A stretch of 64,000 nucleotides of DNA from an uncultured Lachnospiraceae bacterium (GTDB lineage: Bacteria; Bacillota; Clostridia; Lachnospirales; Lachnospiraceae). A model generated the notes under the pieces. It made no database searches. It was not told the DNA's origin and saw only the letters and a list, made by a program, of their open reading frames with translations. The position numbers were made by a program, and so were the translations under genes. Location: NCBI GenBank assembly GCA_947571775.1, contig CANOZK010000007.1, positions 82,924-146,923 of the forward strand. The letters are read 5' to 3'. Positions 46,188-55,270 of this stretch are shown one piece after another (the first letter of the stretch is position 1; every line of letters starts with the position of its first letter).

Positions 46188-46871
46188 TTGGCATCTACGC
46201 AGGTGAATCCAACCCGTATGGAACTAACCCGTCAGAAGAGTAAGCTGAAGACAGCAGTCAAAGGCCATAAACTTTTGAAAGACAAACGGGATGAGCTGAT
46301 GCGTCAGTTCCTGGATTTGGTAAGGGAGAACATGGAATTGCGGCTGAAAGTGGAGGCCGGAATTAAATCTTCCAATATAAATTTCGTAATTGCGAAAGCC
46401 GGCATGTCAGAGCAGATTTTAAATACCGCTTTGATGGCTCCCAAGCAGGAAGTATACTTGGAAACAGATAAAAGAAATGTCATGAGTGTAGATGTTCCGG
46501 TTTTTGAATATAAGACCAGAACAGCGGATGCAAATGATATCTATTCCTATGGTTTTGCGTTTACTTCCAGCGATTTGGACGGTGCAGTAAAATCCTTGGC
46601 CGATATTCTTCCAGATATGTTGAAATTGGCGGAAACGGAGAAAGCCTGCCAGCTTATGTCAGCGGAGATTGAGAAAACCCGCCGCCGTGTAAATGCTCTG
46701 GAGCACGTAATCATTCCAGAGGCACAGGCGAATATCAAATACATTACCATGAAGTTGGATGAAAATGAGAGAAGTACTCAGATTCGTCTGCTCAAGGTAA
46801 AAGATATGATGCTGGAGGATACTCACCAGTTCAAAGAAAAGGCAAGAGAAAGAGCTTTGGAAAAAGCTTAA
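46188..46871 (+). CDS. ntpD: V-type ATP synthase shaft subunit D
   Basis: 227-residue central shaft subunit with two long antiparallel coiled-coil helices at its ends (VNPTRMELTRQKSKLKTAVKG at the start; RRRVNALEHVIIPEAQANIKY near 165-185) and a short beta-hairpin in the middle. The start is TTG at 46188 behind AAGGAAGGTGATGG; the nearby ATG at 46181 is out of frame, so the rare TTG is well supported. Last gene of the operon, followed by a clear terminator. Confidence 0.95.
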   Translation: MASTQVNPTRMELTRQKSKLKTAVKGHKLLKDKRDELMRQFLDLVRENMELRLKVEAGIKSSNINFVIAKAGMSEQILNTALMAPKQEVYLETDKRNVMSVDVPVFEYKTRTADANDIYSYGFAFTSSDLDGAVKSLADILPDMLKLAETEKACQLMSAEIEKTRRRVNALEHVIIPEAQANIKYITMKLDENERSTQIRLLKVKDMMLEDTHQFKEKARERALEKA

Positions 46872-46878
46872 AAAGAAT

Positions 46879-46920
46879 AAAGACCCTGCACTGCTTAGAA
46901 ATAGGCAGCGCAGGGTCTTT
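46879..46920. terminator. Terminator after the V-type ATPase operon
   Basis: AAAGACCCTGCACTGC (46879-46894) pairs with GCAGCGCAGGGTCTTT (46905-46920) with one mismatch. It faces both ways and also serves the convergent deacetylase gene ending at 46926. Confidence 0.88.
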
Positions 46921-46925
46921 TGGAT

Positions 46926-48632
46926 TTATCGAAAAGAGTTGTATACAACGCCCTTTGACATGCCTCCGCGGCATTGGGCAAGCTCACTGACGGTTACAAG
47001 CTGATAGCCTCTGCGGACCAGTTCTGGTATAATCACTTTTGAAGCTTCTGCAGTCGGGCCATGCAGATCATGCATAAGCACAACATCTCCGTCTTTTACA
47101 GAATCTAGGACGGCTGATTGTGTGGCTGCGGCATTTCTGGTTTTCCAGTCCAGAGTGTCGATGGACCACATAATCAAAGGCATCCCCACGGCGTTTTGTA
47201 CCGTGCCGTTGTATCCGCCTCCCGGCGGGCGCATAACGGCTGGAGATACTCCGGTAAGGCTTTTGACCGCCGAATTTGTCGTAGAAATCTGGCTTTGAAT
47301 AGAAGAAACGTCAATGGATGTCAAGATACTGTGGCTGTATGTATGGTTTCCAATCTCACATCCCATTTCATAAGTGCGTTTTACGGCGTCGGGATAAGAA
47401 GATACCCGGTTTCCCACCACAAAAAAGGTAGCGGCGCTCTTGTGTTTTTTTAACACATCCAGGATGATCGGGGTATATTGGGACGGCCCGTCGTCATAGG
47501 TCAGGGCGACCATCCGCTTATTCAAATCAATCGTTCTTGTCAGAATCCCTTTGCCGTTGTAATAAGAGATTGTATGGGAAGTTCTTACCTTACAGGCGGT
47601 AATCTTCCCCTTTGATAAGGTATACTCCTCTGCTTTGCCGGAGATTTCCTTTGCCACATGACCGTTTGATTTGGCATAAATCAGTTTGCCGGAGGCGGTG
47701 AGATACAGGCCGGCTGAGTTTATTTTCGCGCCTTTCGGCCCAAAATAACATTTGATGCCGGAGATTGTCCGCACGGCATTTTTTACCAGCGTTTTTTTGC
47801 CGTTTTTATAGTCGTAGCATTTTTGGGAAACGGTATTGTAAATTTTTGTGCATGCGCCCGATGTGTTGAAATAGTATTTCTTCTTGTCAAAGGTCAGCCA
47901 GAACTTTTTCTGTTTCGTCCAGTCGCCGGAGGCGGAACGATATTTGAAATATCGCCAGGATTTATTTGTCTTTTCCATTTTGGAAATCACAGAACCGTTT
48001 TTTCCGGTTTGTATATATTGTGTGCCCGATAATTTCTGCCACCCTGCATCGGTGATCCGAACGCCTCTGGCGTTAAAAAAATACAGTTTTCCGCTTCGGA
48101 GAGTACACAGTTCCTTTTTTACAGGAACCATTTTTCCGTTGCTGTATTTCTGACATTTTCCGTTATCTGGGGAATAGATTTTTGTACAAATGCCTCTTGT
48201 GTTAAAATAATATTCTTTTTCGGAAACACTTGCCCAAAGCTCTTTTTGCACTTCCCAGCTTTCTGTTTGGGAATTGTATTTGTAAAACTTCCAGGTATTT
48301 TCGGATTGATCCATTCTGGCGGTTACATTTTTTTCCCTGCTGATAAAGAACTTCTCCTTGGATAATTCCAGCCAGCCGGTTTTTGCTGCCTGCACGCCGT
48401 TTACATACAGCACATAATTCTTTCCCTGCTTCACAAGTCCAGAGGGCAGCTCCGTCTCATTTCCTGATGGGGTTGTATTTCCCGAAGCGCTTTCGCCGGC
48501 GGACGCCTGCGGCAGAGTTTTTGTCCGAACGAATGCGGCGGCCTGTGTATGTATGAGCAGGACGCTGCACAGCATGGCGAGCAGAAGCATCCACAGATGG
48601 TATGCGCTGCTTCTTTGGTACTTTGGTTTCAT
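46926..48632 (-). CDS. Secreted polysaccharide deacetylase with wall-binding repeats
   Basis: 568 residues: a signal peptide (WMLLLAMLCSVLLIHTQAAA, about 15-34), a Ser/Thr/Pro linker, a tandem of aromatic beta-hairpin repeats of the cell-wall/choline-binding type (pattern K-x-Y-Y-F-N-T-x-G-x-C-T-K-I-Y at several places between 80 and 330), and a C-terminal NodB domain (about 370-555). Catalytic residues: D380/D381 in TYDDGPS, the H-x-x-x-H of NHTYSH, and RPPGGGYN. It probably removes acetyl groups from peptidoglycan GlcNAc or MurNAc at the wall. AAGGAG is 7 bases before the ATG at 48632. Monocistronic. Confidence 0.9.
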   Translation of the reverse strand: MKPKYQRSSAYHLWMLLLAMLCSVLLIHTQAAAFVRTKTLPQASAGESASGNTTPSGNETELPSGLVKQGKNYVLYVNGVQAAKTGWLELSKEKFFISREKNVTARMDQSENTWKFYKYNSQTESWEVQKELWASVSEKEYYFNTRGICTKIYSPDNGKCQKYSNGKMVPVKKELCTLRSGKLYFFNARGVRITDAGWQKLSGTQYIQTGKNGSVISKMEKTNKSWRYFKYRSASGDWTKQKKFWLTFDKKKYYFNTSGACTKIYNTVSQKCYDYKNGKKTLVKNAVRTISGIKCYFGPKGAKINSAGLYLTASGKLIYAKSNGHVAKEISGKAEEYTLSKGKITACKVRTSHTISYYNGKGILTRTIDLNKRMVALTYDDGPSQYTPIILDVLKKHKSAATFFVVGNRVSSYPDAVKRTYEMGCEIGNHTYSHSILTSIDVSSIQSQISTTNSAVKSLTGVSPAVMRPPGGGYNGTVQNAVGMPLIMWSIDTLDWKTRNAAATQSAVLDSVKDGDVVLMHDLHGPTAEASKVIIPELVRRGYQLVTVSELAQCRGGMSKGVVYNSFR

Positions 48633-48766
48633 AAACATTCTCCTTTGTTCTATAAAATTAATTTTACTATAAAGAAGTATAACAGAAAAATGGCGAAAAA
48701 GCGAAATGATGGGAGATTTTTTATAAAAAATGTTTAGCGTTAAGCGCTTTGAGAAACTGCTTGCGG

Positions 48767-48791
48767 ATTATATCTTCTCTTGTGATATAAT
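48767..48791 (+). promoter_or_regulatory. Promoter with inverted repeat before the third two-component system
   Basis: TATAAT at 48786-48791 is part of a perfect 8-base inverted repeat, ATTATATC (48767-48774) and GATATAAT (48784-48791). AGCG-TTAA-GCGCT lies at 48736-48748. The overlap suggests repressor or regulator binding at the promoter; the -35 box (TTGCGG) is poor and 19 bases away. Confidence 0.5.
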
Positions 48792-48812
48792 GGCTAAAAA
48801 GGAGGTTCCCCA

Positions 48813-49496
48813 ATGAGGCTCTTACTTGTAGAAGATGAAAAAAGAATGGCGCAGGCGCTCACCGAACTTCTTCGTCTGGAAAAATATGAGGTAGACCACT
48901 GCGCGGATGGCATATCCGGCCTGGAGGCTGTTCAAAGCGGCATTTACGACATCGTTATTCTGGATGTGATGCTGCCTGGGATGAGTGGATTGGAAATTGT
49001 GAAAAAAGCCCGCAAGGCGGGTATCCGCACGCCGATTCTAATGCTGACGGCAAAAGGAGAGTTGGACGATAAGGTCGCCGGACTGGACAGCGGCGCGGAC
49101 GATTATCTGACAAAGCCCTTTCTAACAAAGGAACTGCTGGCCAGGCTTCGTGCTCTGGCCAGACGGAACATTCATTCGTCGGACGGCACCTTGTCTTTTG
49201 GAGATATTTCCCTGGACACAGGAACAACGGCTCTCGTATGCACTGCGAATCAGCAAAGCGTCCGGCTTAGCGAAAAGGAATACCGCATTCTCGAGTACCT
49301 GATTGCAAACCAGGGGCAGATCCTGAGCCGTGAACAGCTTGCGGTGAAGATCTGGGGATTTGACAGCGATGCGGAATACAACAACGTGGAAGTATATATG
49401 TCTTTTACCCGCAAAAAATTGGCGTTTGTGGGCGCAAAGACAACCATCAAGGCTGTCCGGGGAGTCGGGTATGAACTGAGGTGCAGTGATGTTTGA
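48813..49496 (+). CDS. OmpR-family response regulator
   Basis: 227-residue regulator: receiver domain with E7/D8, D51 (ILDVMLPGMSG), T79 and K101 (LTKPF), then a winged helix from about 125, with a recognition helix around [27 protein letters not shown] precedes the ATG. It overlaps its kinase gene by 8 bases. Closest in look to the regulators (MprA/CsrR branch) that are paired with short-loop kinases. The likely target is the beta-helix lipoprotein gene downstream, whose promoter has direct repeats. Confidence 0.93.
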   Translation: MRLLLVEDEKRMAQALTELLRLEKYEVDHCADGISGLEAVQSGIYDIVILDVMLPGMSGLEIVKKARKAGIRTPILMLTAKGELDDKVAGLDSGADDYLTKPFLTKELLARLRALARRNIHSSDGTLSFGDISLDTGTTALVCTANQQSVRLSEKEYRILEYLIANQGQILSREQLAVKIWGFDSDAEYNNVEVYMSFTRKKLAFVGAKTTIKAVRGVGYELRCSDV

Positions 49497-50727
49497 GAAA
49501 TCCAGGAGAAAAATCGTCGCGGCAATCATGTCCGTTTTGCTGCTGCTGTTTTTGGGAACGCTGGGCGTTATCTACAATTCCAGCTATCACGAGGTGTTGG
49601 AGAGGAACTTTGGAATGTTGGAACACTACGCACAGTTGTATTTTCTGGAGCGGCAGCCAGGGGAAATGGAACTGCCGGGAGAGAATAATCCGGCTGCCAA
49701 TGAACCGCCTTTGAAAGATACGCCGGCTTTCCAGCTTTCTACTTTTTACTCTGTGGCAGTCTCAGGCGAGGGCAATATCCTGGCAATCGATAATCCGGCT
49801 GGGGTTTACGAAAACGCCCTCCTTGCCGAAACCGCCGCAGAAATTATAAAGCGCCAAAGAACGCAGGGAATCAGCGGACGTCTGATCTACCTTGTGAAAG
49901 AAAAGGGCGGTTATATGCTGGTGGCGTTTATGGACAATACCATTATCGGGGAAAGTATGAGCACGCTGTTCCGCTATACGCTGGCCTTTGGCAGTGTGAC
50001 GATTGTCCTTTTGTTCTTTGCTGCGGTATATCTTGCAAAAAGAATCGTTTTACCTATGGAAGAAGCCTATGAGAAACAAAAGCAGTTTATCTCGGATGCC
50101 GGCCATGAGCTGAAAACGCCGGTATCGGTGATCAGCGCCAACGCGGAGCTTCTTCAGCGGGAGATTGGGGAAAATCCGTGGCTGTCCAACATTCAGTATG
50201 AAAACGAAAGAATGGGCGTTCTGGTGACGCAGCTTCTGGAACTTGCGCGGACAGAAAATGTAACATTGCAAATGGAAACTGTAAATTTTAGCCGACTGGT
50301 CAGCGGCGAATCACTTCCGTTTGAAAGCATTGTTTTTGAAGAAAATTTGATGCTTGATTGCAAAATTGAAGATTATTTGTATGTAAAAGGCAGCAGTGCG
50401 CAGCTAAAACAGCTCACAGCGATTTTGCTGGACAATGCGATTCGTCATTGCCAGGCTGAAGGCAAGATTACACTTATATTAAAAGCGGAACGCAATGGGG
50501 CTGTTTTGTCTGTCATCAACGATGGAGAGGAAATTCCATCGGACAAACAAAAGCAAATATTTGAACGGTTTTATCGAGGGGATTTTGCCCGGACGGGGGG
50601 CGGCGGACACTACGGGCTTGGTCTTGCAATCGCAAAGGCAATCGTTACGGCGCACAAAGGGAAAATCGAAGTGCTGTGCCAGGATGGAAAGGTGGAGTTT
50701 ACAGTTCGTCTTCCTCTGAAAAAATAA
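49489..50727 (+). CDS. Sensor histidine kinase
   Basis: 412 residues: helix 1 at 10-28, an extracytoplasmic sensor of about 130 residues (31-162), helix 2 at 164-184, HisKA with H206 (SDAGHELKTPVSVIS), and HATPase_c with NAIRH-type N box (LLDNAIRHC), a degenerate G1 (NDGEEIP) and G2 GHYGLGLAI. No HAMP domain is obvious. The ATG at 49489 has GAGGTG upstream; a GTG three bases before is an alternative. The sensor loop contains an acidic, Pro/Asn-rich stretch near 55-80. Confidence 0.92.
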   Translation: MFEKSRRKIVAAIMSVLLLLFLGTLGVIYNSSYHEVLERNFGMLEHYAQLYFLERQPGEMELPGENNPAANEPPLKDTPAFQLSTFYSVAVSGEGNILAIDNPAGVYENALLAETAAEIIKRQRTQGISGRLIYLVKEKGGYMLVAFMDNTIIGESMSTLFRYTLAFGSVTIVLLFFAAVYLAKRIVLPMEEAYEKQKQFISDAGHELKTPVSVISANAELLQREIGENPWLSNIQYENERMGVLVTQLLELARTENVTLQMETVNFSRLVSGESLPFESIVFEENLMLDCKIEDYLYVKGSSAQLKQLTAILLDNAIRHCQAEGKITLILKAERNGAVLSVINDGEEIPSDKQKQIFERFYRGDFARTGGGGHYGLGLAIAKAIVTAHKGKIEVLCQDGKVEFTVRLPLKK

Positions 50728-50758
50728 CCCATCATTTTTTATCCAATTTCAGTTTCAT

Positions 50759-50791
50759 TTCAATCAAAGTTCAATCTTCCTCCTGTACAAT
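50759..50791 (+). promoter_or_regulatory. Direct-repeat operator and promoter of the beta-helix gene
   Basis: TTCAATC at 50759-50765 and again at 50770-50776, start to start 11 bases, one helical turn, the spacing used by OmpR-type dimers. A -10 box TACAAT follows at 50786-50791 and no -35 consensus is present at the right distance, as expected for an activator-dependent promoter. Confidence 0.5.
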
Positions 50792-50868
50792 ATCATTCAA
50801 GATATTTTGATGAAAAAGGCAATGTCATGAACTTTAAGTAAATGACATTGAAAAAAAGGAGGATCTCA

Positions 50869-52608
50869 ATGATAAAACGAATGACAGCAATCTTATGTGC
50901 GGCGGCCATGATGCTTTCTCTCACCGCCTGTTCGGAAAAAGCGGCAGACTACGGCGGTAAAACCATTACAGGCCAAGTGACGGCTGTTGACGGGAGCCAG
51001 GTTACTTTACAGATAGGAGAATTGAATGAGCCAGAAAGGAACGCTCAAAGCGAAATGCCCCAGCCGGCACAGAGCGGCAACAGTCAGATACCGCCCGACA
51101 AACCAGACGGAGGGATGCCGCAGGATGGCCAGACGCCGCCCGATTCATTAAGTGACAATGGGCGGCCGCTTTTGGGCAACATGCCGGCGGGCAATTTTAC
51201 CGCGGGAGAGGAAAGCGTTACGGTTGATTTGGACGGTGTGGCCATTCAGATAGAACGGGGAATGGAAGTCCTCGACGGAACCATAGAAGATATTACAGAG
51301 AATGCAATTCTCGTTGTGGAGCTGGACGAAAAAAATGCCGTAAAATCTGTCATGGTAAAAGCAGCAGATAGCATGGGCATGCCGGAAAGCGGCTTCGGCG
51401 GTTCTGGGGAAGTGGCCCAGGGTACGGCGGCTCATACGCTGAGTGCGAATGGGGAATATTCCAAAGAAACCTATTCCTCCTCCGGCGATGATGAAAATGC
51501 CTTGCGTGTGGATAATGCTGCGGTGACACTGAGCGGCGTCACCGTGGACAAATCCGCGGGAGCTACATCCAATACCGAGGACGGTGATTTTTACGGAATG
51601 AACGCCGCCCTCCTGGCCTCAAACGGCGCGGAAGTGACGATCCAGGACTCCATAATTTCCTCATCGGCGCAAAATGGCAACGGTGTGTTCAGCTATGGCA
51701 GCGGGACCACTGTGAATATTTCCGATTCTGAAATCACAACGACTGCGGACAATTCCGGCGGGATTCAGACCACAGGAGGCGGCACGACCAACGCTGCAAA
51801 TCTGACCATCGAAACCTCCGGCAATTCTTCCGCGGCCATCCGCTCCGACCGGGGAGGCGGAACCGTCCAGGCAGACGGCGGCAGCTATACCACAAACGGT
51901 TACAACTCTCCCGCCGTATACTCCACAGCCGCGATCACGGTAAAAAACGCGGCGCTCACAGCAAACCATTCGGAGGCGCTGGTAATTGAGGGAAAGAATT
52001 CGATTGCATTGGAGAACTGTACAGTAACCGGCAATATGAGCGACACCGAAGGCTCCAGTTCCGATGAAAATGTCCACAATGTCATGATTTATCAGTCTAT
52101 GTCCGGAGATGCGGATGTAGGTACTTCCGAGTTTTCTATGACGGGCGGAACGCTGACCTCCAACAACGGCGATATGATTTATGTGACAAATACCCATAGT
52201 ATCATTAAGTTGTCGGGCGTGGAGCTTGCCAACGAGGATGCGGAGGGCTATCTTCTGAATATAACTGGAAACAGTGCCAGCCGGGGCTGGGGCGCTGCTG
52301 GGAAAAACGGCGGACAGGTGGAATTTACCGCAAGCGGACAGGTACTGGAAGGAGATATCGTGGTGGACTCTATATCCACACTGGATCTGCGGCTTACGGA
52401 TCACAGCGATTTTACCGGAACCGTTAAGATTGTAGAAAATGCCCAGGGCGGCACGGCTGTTTCCGATAACGCCGCGGTCACTGTGGAAAACGGCAGTACC
52501 TGGACGCTAACCGGAGACTGCACAATAACCTCTCTGGAAAATAACGGCACCATCCATTTTAACGGATACACGATTACGCTGGCGGACGGCACAGTATTAA
52601 AGCAGTAA
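50869..52608 (+). CDS. Beta-helix lipoprotein with acidic N-terminal domain
   Basis: 579 residues; lipoprotein signal MIKRMTAILCAAAMMLSLTAC with C21. Residues 22-160 hold an OB-like segment (ITGQVTAVDGSQVTLQIGEL) interrupted by a Pro/Gln/Gly/Asp-rich linker (about 55-110). Residues 185-570 are a right-handed beta-helix, seen as repeating turns of about 20-25 residues with T-V-x-I-x-x-S patterns (AALLASNGAEVTIQDS, SAAIRSDRGGGTVQAD, SPAVYSTAAITVKNAA). The fold is shared by adhesins and polysaccharide lyases, but I see no catalytic signature, so an adhesin or surface structural role is more likely. AAAGGAGGA precedes the ATG at 50869. It lies downstream of the two-component genes. Confidence 0.75.
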   Translation: MIKRMTAILCAAAMMLSLTACSEKAADYGGKTITGQVTAVDGSQVTLQIGELNEPERNAQSEMPQPAQSGNSQIPPDKPDGGMPQDGQTPPDSLSDNGRPLLGNMPAGNFTAGEESVTVDLDGVAIQIERGMEVLDGTIEDITENAILVVELDEKNAVKSVMVKAADSMGMPESGFGGSGEVAQGTAAHTLSANGEYSKETYSSSGDDENALRVDNAAVTLSGVTVDKSAGATSNTEDGDFYGMNAALLASNGAEVTIQDSIISSSAQNGNGVFSYGSGTTVNISDSEITTTADNSGGIQTTGGGTTNAANLTIETSGNSSAAIRSDRGGGTVQADGGSYTTNGYNSPAVYSTAAITVKNAALTANHSEALVIEGKNSIALENCTVTGNMSDTEGSSSDENVHNVMIYQSMSGDADVGTSEFSMTGGTLTSNNGDMIYVTNTHSIIKLSGVELANEDAEGYLLNITGNSASRGWGAAGKNGGQVEFTASGQVLEGDIVVDSISTLDLRLTDHSDFTGTVKIVENAQGGTAVSDNAAVTVENGSTWTLTGDCTITSLENNGTIHFNGYTITLADGTVLKQ

Positions 52609-52715
52609 AAACTCTAAACTTTTCGTCTGCATTTCTGAAAAAATGTAATATAATCCCTTCTAAAAGGAAATACTTTCCAGTATGATACTGGGGAAAAAAG
52701 AAAGAAGGGTGTAAA

Positions 52716-53873
52716 ATGAACAAATTTCTGGAAAACTATCTGGCAGATTTTATACCGGTTCCTTTCCGGCTGCGGACGCCGGACGGAGAAAATGTGATTG
52801 GCCAGGGAGAGCCGCGGTTCACAGCGACTTTTAAAAAGGATATCGGCAAGAAAGAATTGCTGACCAGTACCTCGCTGGCGTTGGGAGAAGCTTATATGCG
52901 GGGCGATCTGGAAGTAGACGGCGATTTGTACGAAGTATTGGATACCTTTCTGGGACAGATGGGAAAATTTATGACAGATTCCTCTGTGCTGAAAAAACTG
53001 CTGCACACCTCGCAGAGCAAGAAGAATCAGAAGGAAGAAGTGTCTGCCCACTACGATATCGGAAACGACTTCTATCAACTGTGGCTGGATGAGTCCATGA
53101 GCTATTCCTGCGCGTATTTCAAAAACGAGGGAGATACGCTGTATGAGGCACAGCTCAACAAGGTGGATCACATTCTGGAAAAGCTGCATTTGCAAGAAGG
53201 AATGACCCTGCTGGATATTGGCTGCGGCTGGGGCTTTCTGCTGAAACGGGCCGTTGAGAAATACAAGGTAAAGGGATACGGAATTACGTTGAGCCAGGAG
53301 CAGTGCCAGAAATTCCGTCGGGATATCCAGGAAGCGCATCTGGAAGATTCCCTGAGTGTGGAATTGATGGACTATCGGGATTTGGAAAAAACCGGCCTGA
53401 AATTTGACCGAGTGGTGAGCGTGGGAATGATTGAGCATGTAGGACGGGGAAAATACGGAGAATTCTTGGGAAGCGTTCACAGTGTGCTGAAGCCGGAAGG
53501 GCTGTTTCTGCTCCATTATATCAGCGCTTTGCGGGAGCATCCGGGGGACGCGTTTATCCGTAAATATATTTTCCCAGGCGGTACAGTTCCCAGTCTGCGG
53601 GAGATCGTGGATCTGCTGCCCGATTATAATTTTTATACATTGGATATCGAAAGCCTCCGCCGCCATTACAGCCGCACTTTGTTGTACTGGCGAGAGAATT
53701 TTTTAAAACACCATGAGGAAGTGGAGCAGATGAAAGGGGTCGAATTTGCCCGTATGTGGGAGCTGTATCTGGCTTCCTGCACCGCTACCTTTCATAATGG
53801 AATCATTGATCTGCATCAGATTTTAATGTCAAAGGGAGTCAACAATCATCTCCCGATGCTGCGGACGGTGTAA
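52716..53873 (+). CDS. cfa: Cyclopropane-fatty-acyl-phospholipid synthase
   Basis: Transfers a methylene group from S-adenosylmethionine to unsaturated phospholipid acyl chains, forming cyclopropane rings for membrane stress resistance. 385 residues: an N-terminal lipid-binding part (1-110), then the methyltransferase with SAHYDIGNDFYQLWLDESM-type pattern around 111-130, the SAM motif LLDIGCGWGF near 166-175, and SVGMIEHVG near 234-242. A conserved Cys lies in SMSYSCAYF. AAGAAGGGTG precedes the ATG. A GTAT/ATAC hairpin lies in its leader (52674-52694), and a strong terminator follows. Confidence 0.95.
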   Translation: MNKFLENYLADFIPVPFRLRTPDGENVIGQGEPRFTATFKKDIGKKELLTSTSLALGEAYMRGDLEVDGDLYEVLDTFLGQMGKFMTDSSVLKKLLHTSQSKKNQKEEVSAHYDIGNDFYQLWLDESMSYSCAYFKNEGDTLYEAQLNKVDHILEKLHLQEGMTLLDIGCGWGFLLKRAVEKYKVKGYGITLSQEQCQKFRRDIQEAHLEDSLSVELMDYRDLEKTGLKFDRVVSVGMIEHVGRGKYGEFLGSVHSVLKPEGLFLLHYISALREHPGDAFIRKYIFPGGTVPSLREIVDLLPDYNFYTLDIESLRRHYSRTLLYWRENFLKHHEEVEQMKGVEFARMWELYLASCTATFHNGIIDLHQILMSKGVNNHLPMLRTV

Positions 53874-53923
53874 GCAAAAAACGTGGATCCGATAGGGGAT
53901 TTTTGAAATAAAGCAGTAAGGAA

Positions 53924-53955
53924 GCCGGGGGAAATCACAATCCCCCGGCGTTTTT
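53924..53955 (+). terminator. Terminator after cfa
   Basis: GCCGGGGG (53924-53931) and CCCCCGGC (53942-53949) with a 10-base loop, then GTTTTT. A strong intrinsic terminator in the 113-base gap to the convergent cohesin-like gene. Confidence 0.9.
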
Positions 53956-53986
53956 GGCGCTTTCTTCGTAGAAGAGTACCAGTTTT

Positions 53987-55186
53987 TTACTTCACTTTTA
54001 CTTTCTTTTTGGCGCTCCATGCACTTGCATAAGTGGTTTTGCCGACTTTCTGGTAACTCCTGATTCTGAAATAATAAGTTTTGCCTCTTTTTAATCCTTT
54101 TAGCGTTTTGGAGGTCTGCTTGCCGGACTTGATCCGTGCGATTTTGGAGTTCTTCCATTGCTTAGAAGTGGAATATTCGATCTGATATCCCGCAGCTTTT
54201 TTGTTTCGTTTCCATTTTACAAGAACGGTTCCGGAACCTTTGCTTGTCGGCTTGGAAAAACTCTGTGAAATCATACGGACGCTCTGTGTGCCGGTTTTGT
54301 TGTAGGCACTGGTGTTTTTACCGCTGTAAGCTTGGATGGAATAGAAATAGCGAACGCCGTTTTTGTTTTTCACCGCTTTGTCGGTATAGGCGACTTTCTT
54401 GTTTCCCTTGACGGTCGCGATTTTCTTCCATGTTCCGTTCACCGTTTTCCGATATACATAATACCCAGATGCATTGGGAACTTTCGTCCATGTGATCCGA
54501 ATCCCGGATTTCAGATTGGCCAGTTTCGGAACCTTGGGGGTCTTTAATTTACCATTGGAATCCGGCGTTGGCGTAACGGTCGGCGTTTCGCTGACCGATG
54601 GCTCTGGTGTTTCCGATGCCTCCGGCGGCTCTGTGGGTTCTGGTGTTTCCGACGGTTCGGGTGTGGCGGTGCCTATGACATTTCCTCCTGGAACGGTGGG
54701 GAAAATCTCTGAATTTGTGCTGACCTTCGTTTCTGCCGATACCTCATCCAGAAATTCTACTTTTGTTCCCCGGACAATGCCTACATTGCCGACCTTTACC
54801 GTGATAATCCGGTTTCCGGTATTTTCTATGGCTGCCGTCCCCAGAGATAGAGTCTCTACGCCGCTTTGGTACAACGGATTTGCACTGGAAATATAAAGGT
54901 TTAAAGTTCCGCCGGCACCATTTGGATGATACTGTGCGTAGGTGACCGCCGTACTGGCGACTGCCGAATCAAAAGTAAAATCCGCAGACTGGCAGGGCGT
55001 GATTTCCAGGCTAAGCTGAAGAGAAGAAATCTTTTCTCCAGCCGCGTTTGGCAATGTGAGTTTTACAGTCACTTGTTTGTCAGCCGGCTCTAACTGGATG
55101 GAGTTTTCCGCTGCAAATACCTGCCGCGGCATTACCACAGTAAATACCAGCACAGCCAGGATAATTCCTGTTAAATATTTTTTCAT
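53987..55186 (-). CDS. Secreted cohesin-like protein with two FN3 domains
   Basis: 399 residues. Signal peptide 1-26 (ending QVFAA). Residues 28-150 look like a cohesin/carbohydrate-binding-2-type beta sandwich: VTVKLTLPNAAGEKISSLQLSLEI at the front, TLNLYISSANPLYQ and ETLSLGTAAIE later. A Thr/Pro/Glu linker (about 165-205) with TPEPSE repeats follows, then two fibronectin type III domains (about 215-300 and 305-399), strongly Lys-rich. No sortase motif, SLH or membrane helix. AGGAGGAG precedes the ATG at 55186. It lies 84 bases downstream of the dockerin-bearing M60 peptidase gene on the same strand, so a cohesin-dockerin partnership is suggested. The cohesin call rests on pattern, not alignment. 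Confidence 0.65.
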   Translation of the reverse strand: MKKYLTGIILAVLVFTVVMPRQVFAAENSIQLEPADKQVTVKLTLPNAAGEKISSLQLSLEITPCQSADFTFDSAVASTAVTYAQYHPNGAGGTLNLYISSANPLYQSGVETLSLGTAAIENTGNRIITVKVGNVGIVRGTKVEFLDEVSAETKVSTNSEIFPTVPGGNVIGTATPEPSETPEPTEPPEASETPEPSVSETPTVTPTPDSNGKLKTPKVPKLANLKSGIRITWTKVPNASGYYVYRKTVNGTWKKIATVKGNKKVAYTDKAVKNKNGVRYFYSIQAYSGKNTSAYNKTGTQSVRMISQSFSKPTSKGSGTVLVKWKRNKKAAGYQIEYSTSKQWKNSKIARIKSGKQTSKTLKGLKRGKTYYFRIRSYQKVGKTTYASAWSAKKKVKVK

Positions 55187-55270
55187 GGTTTTCTCCTCCT
55201 GACGCACTTGCTGCGTCATATGGGAAAGTTTAGAAATATATTCATCTATTTCCAAACTTTCCTTTCTTTC

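Noticed and set aside
52614..53666. A 350-residue antisense frame across cfa
   Set aside because: The sense strand encodes a complete cyclopropane synthase with SAM motifs; the antisense product has no recognisable features.
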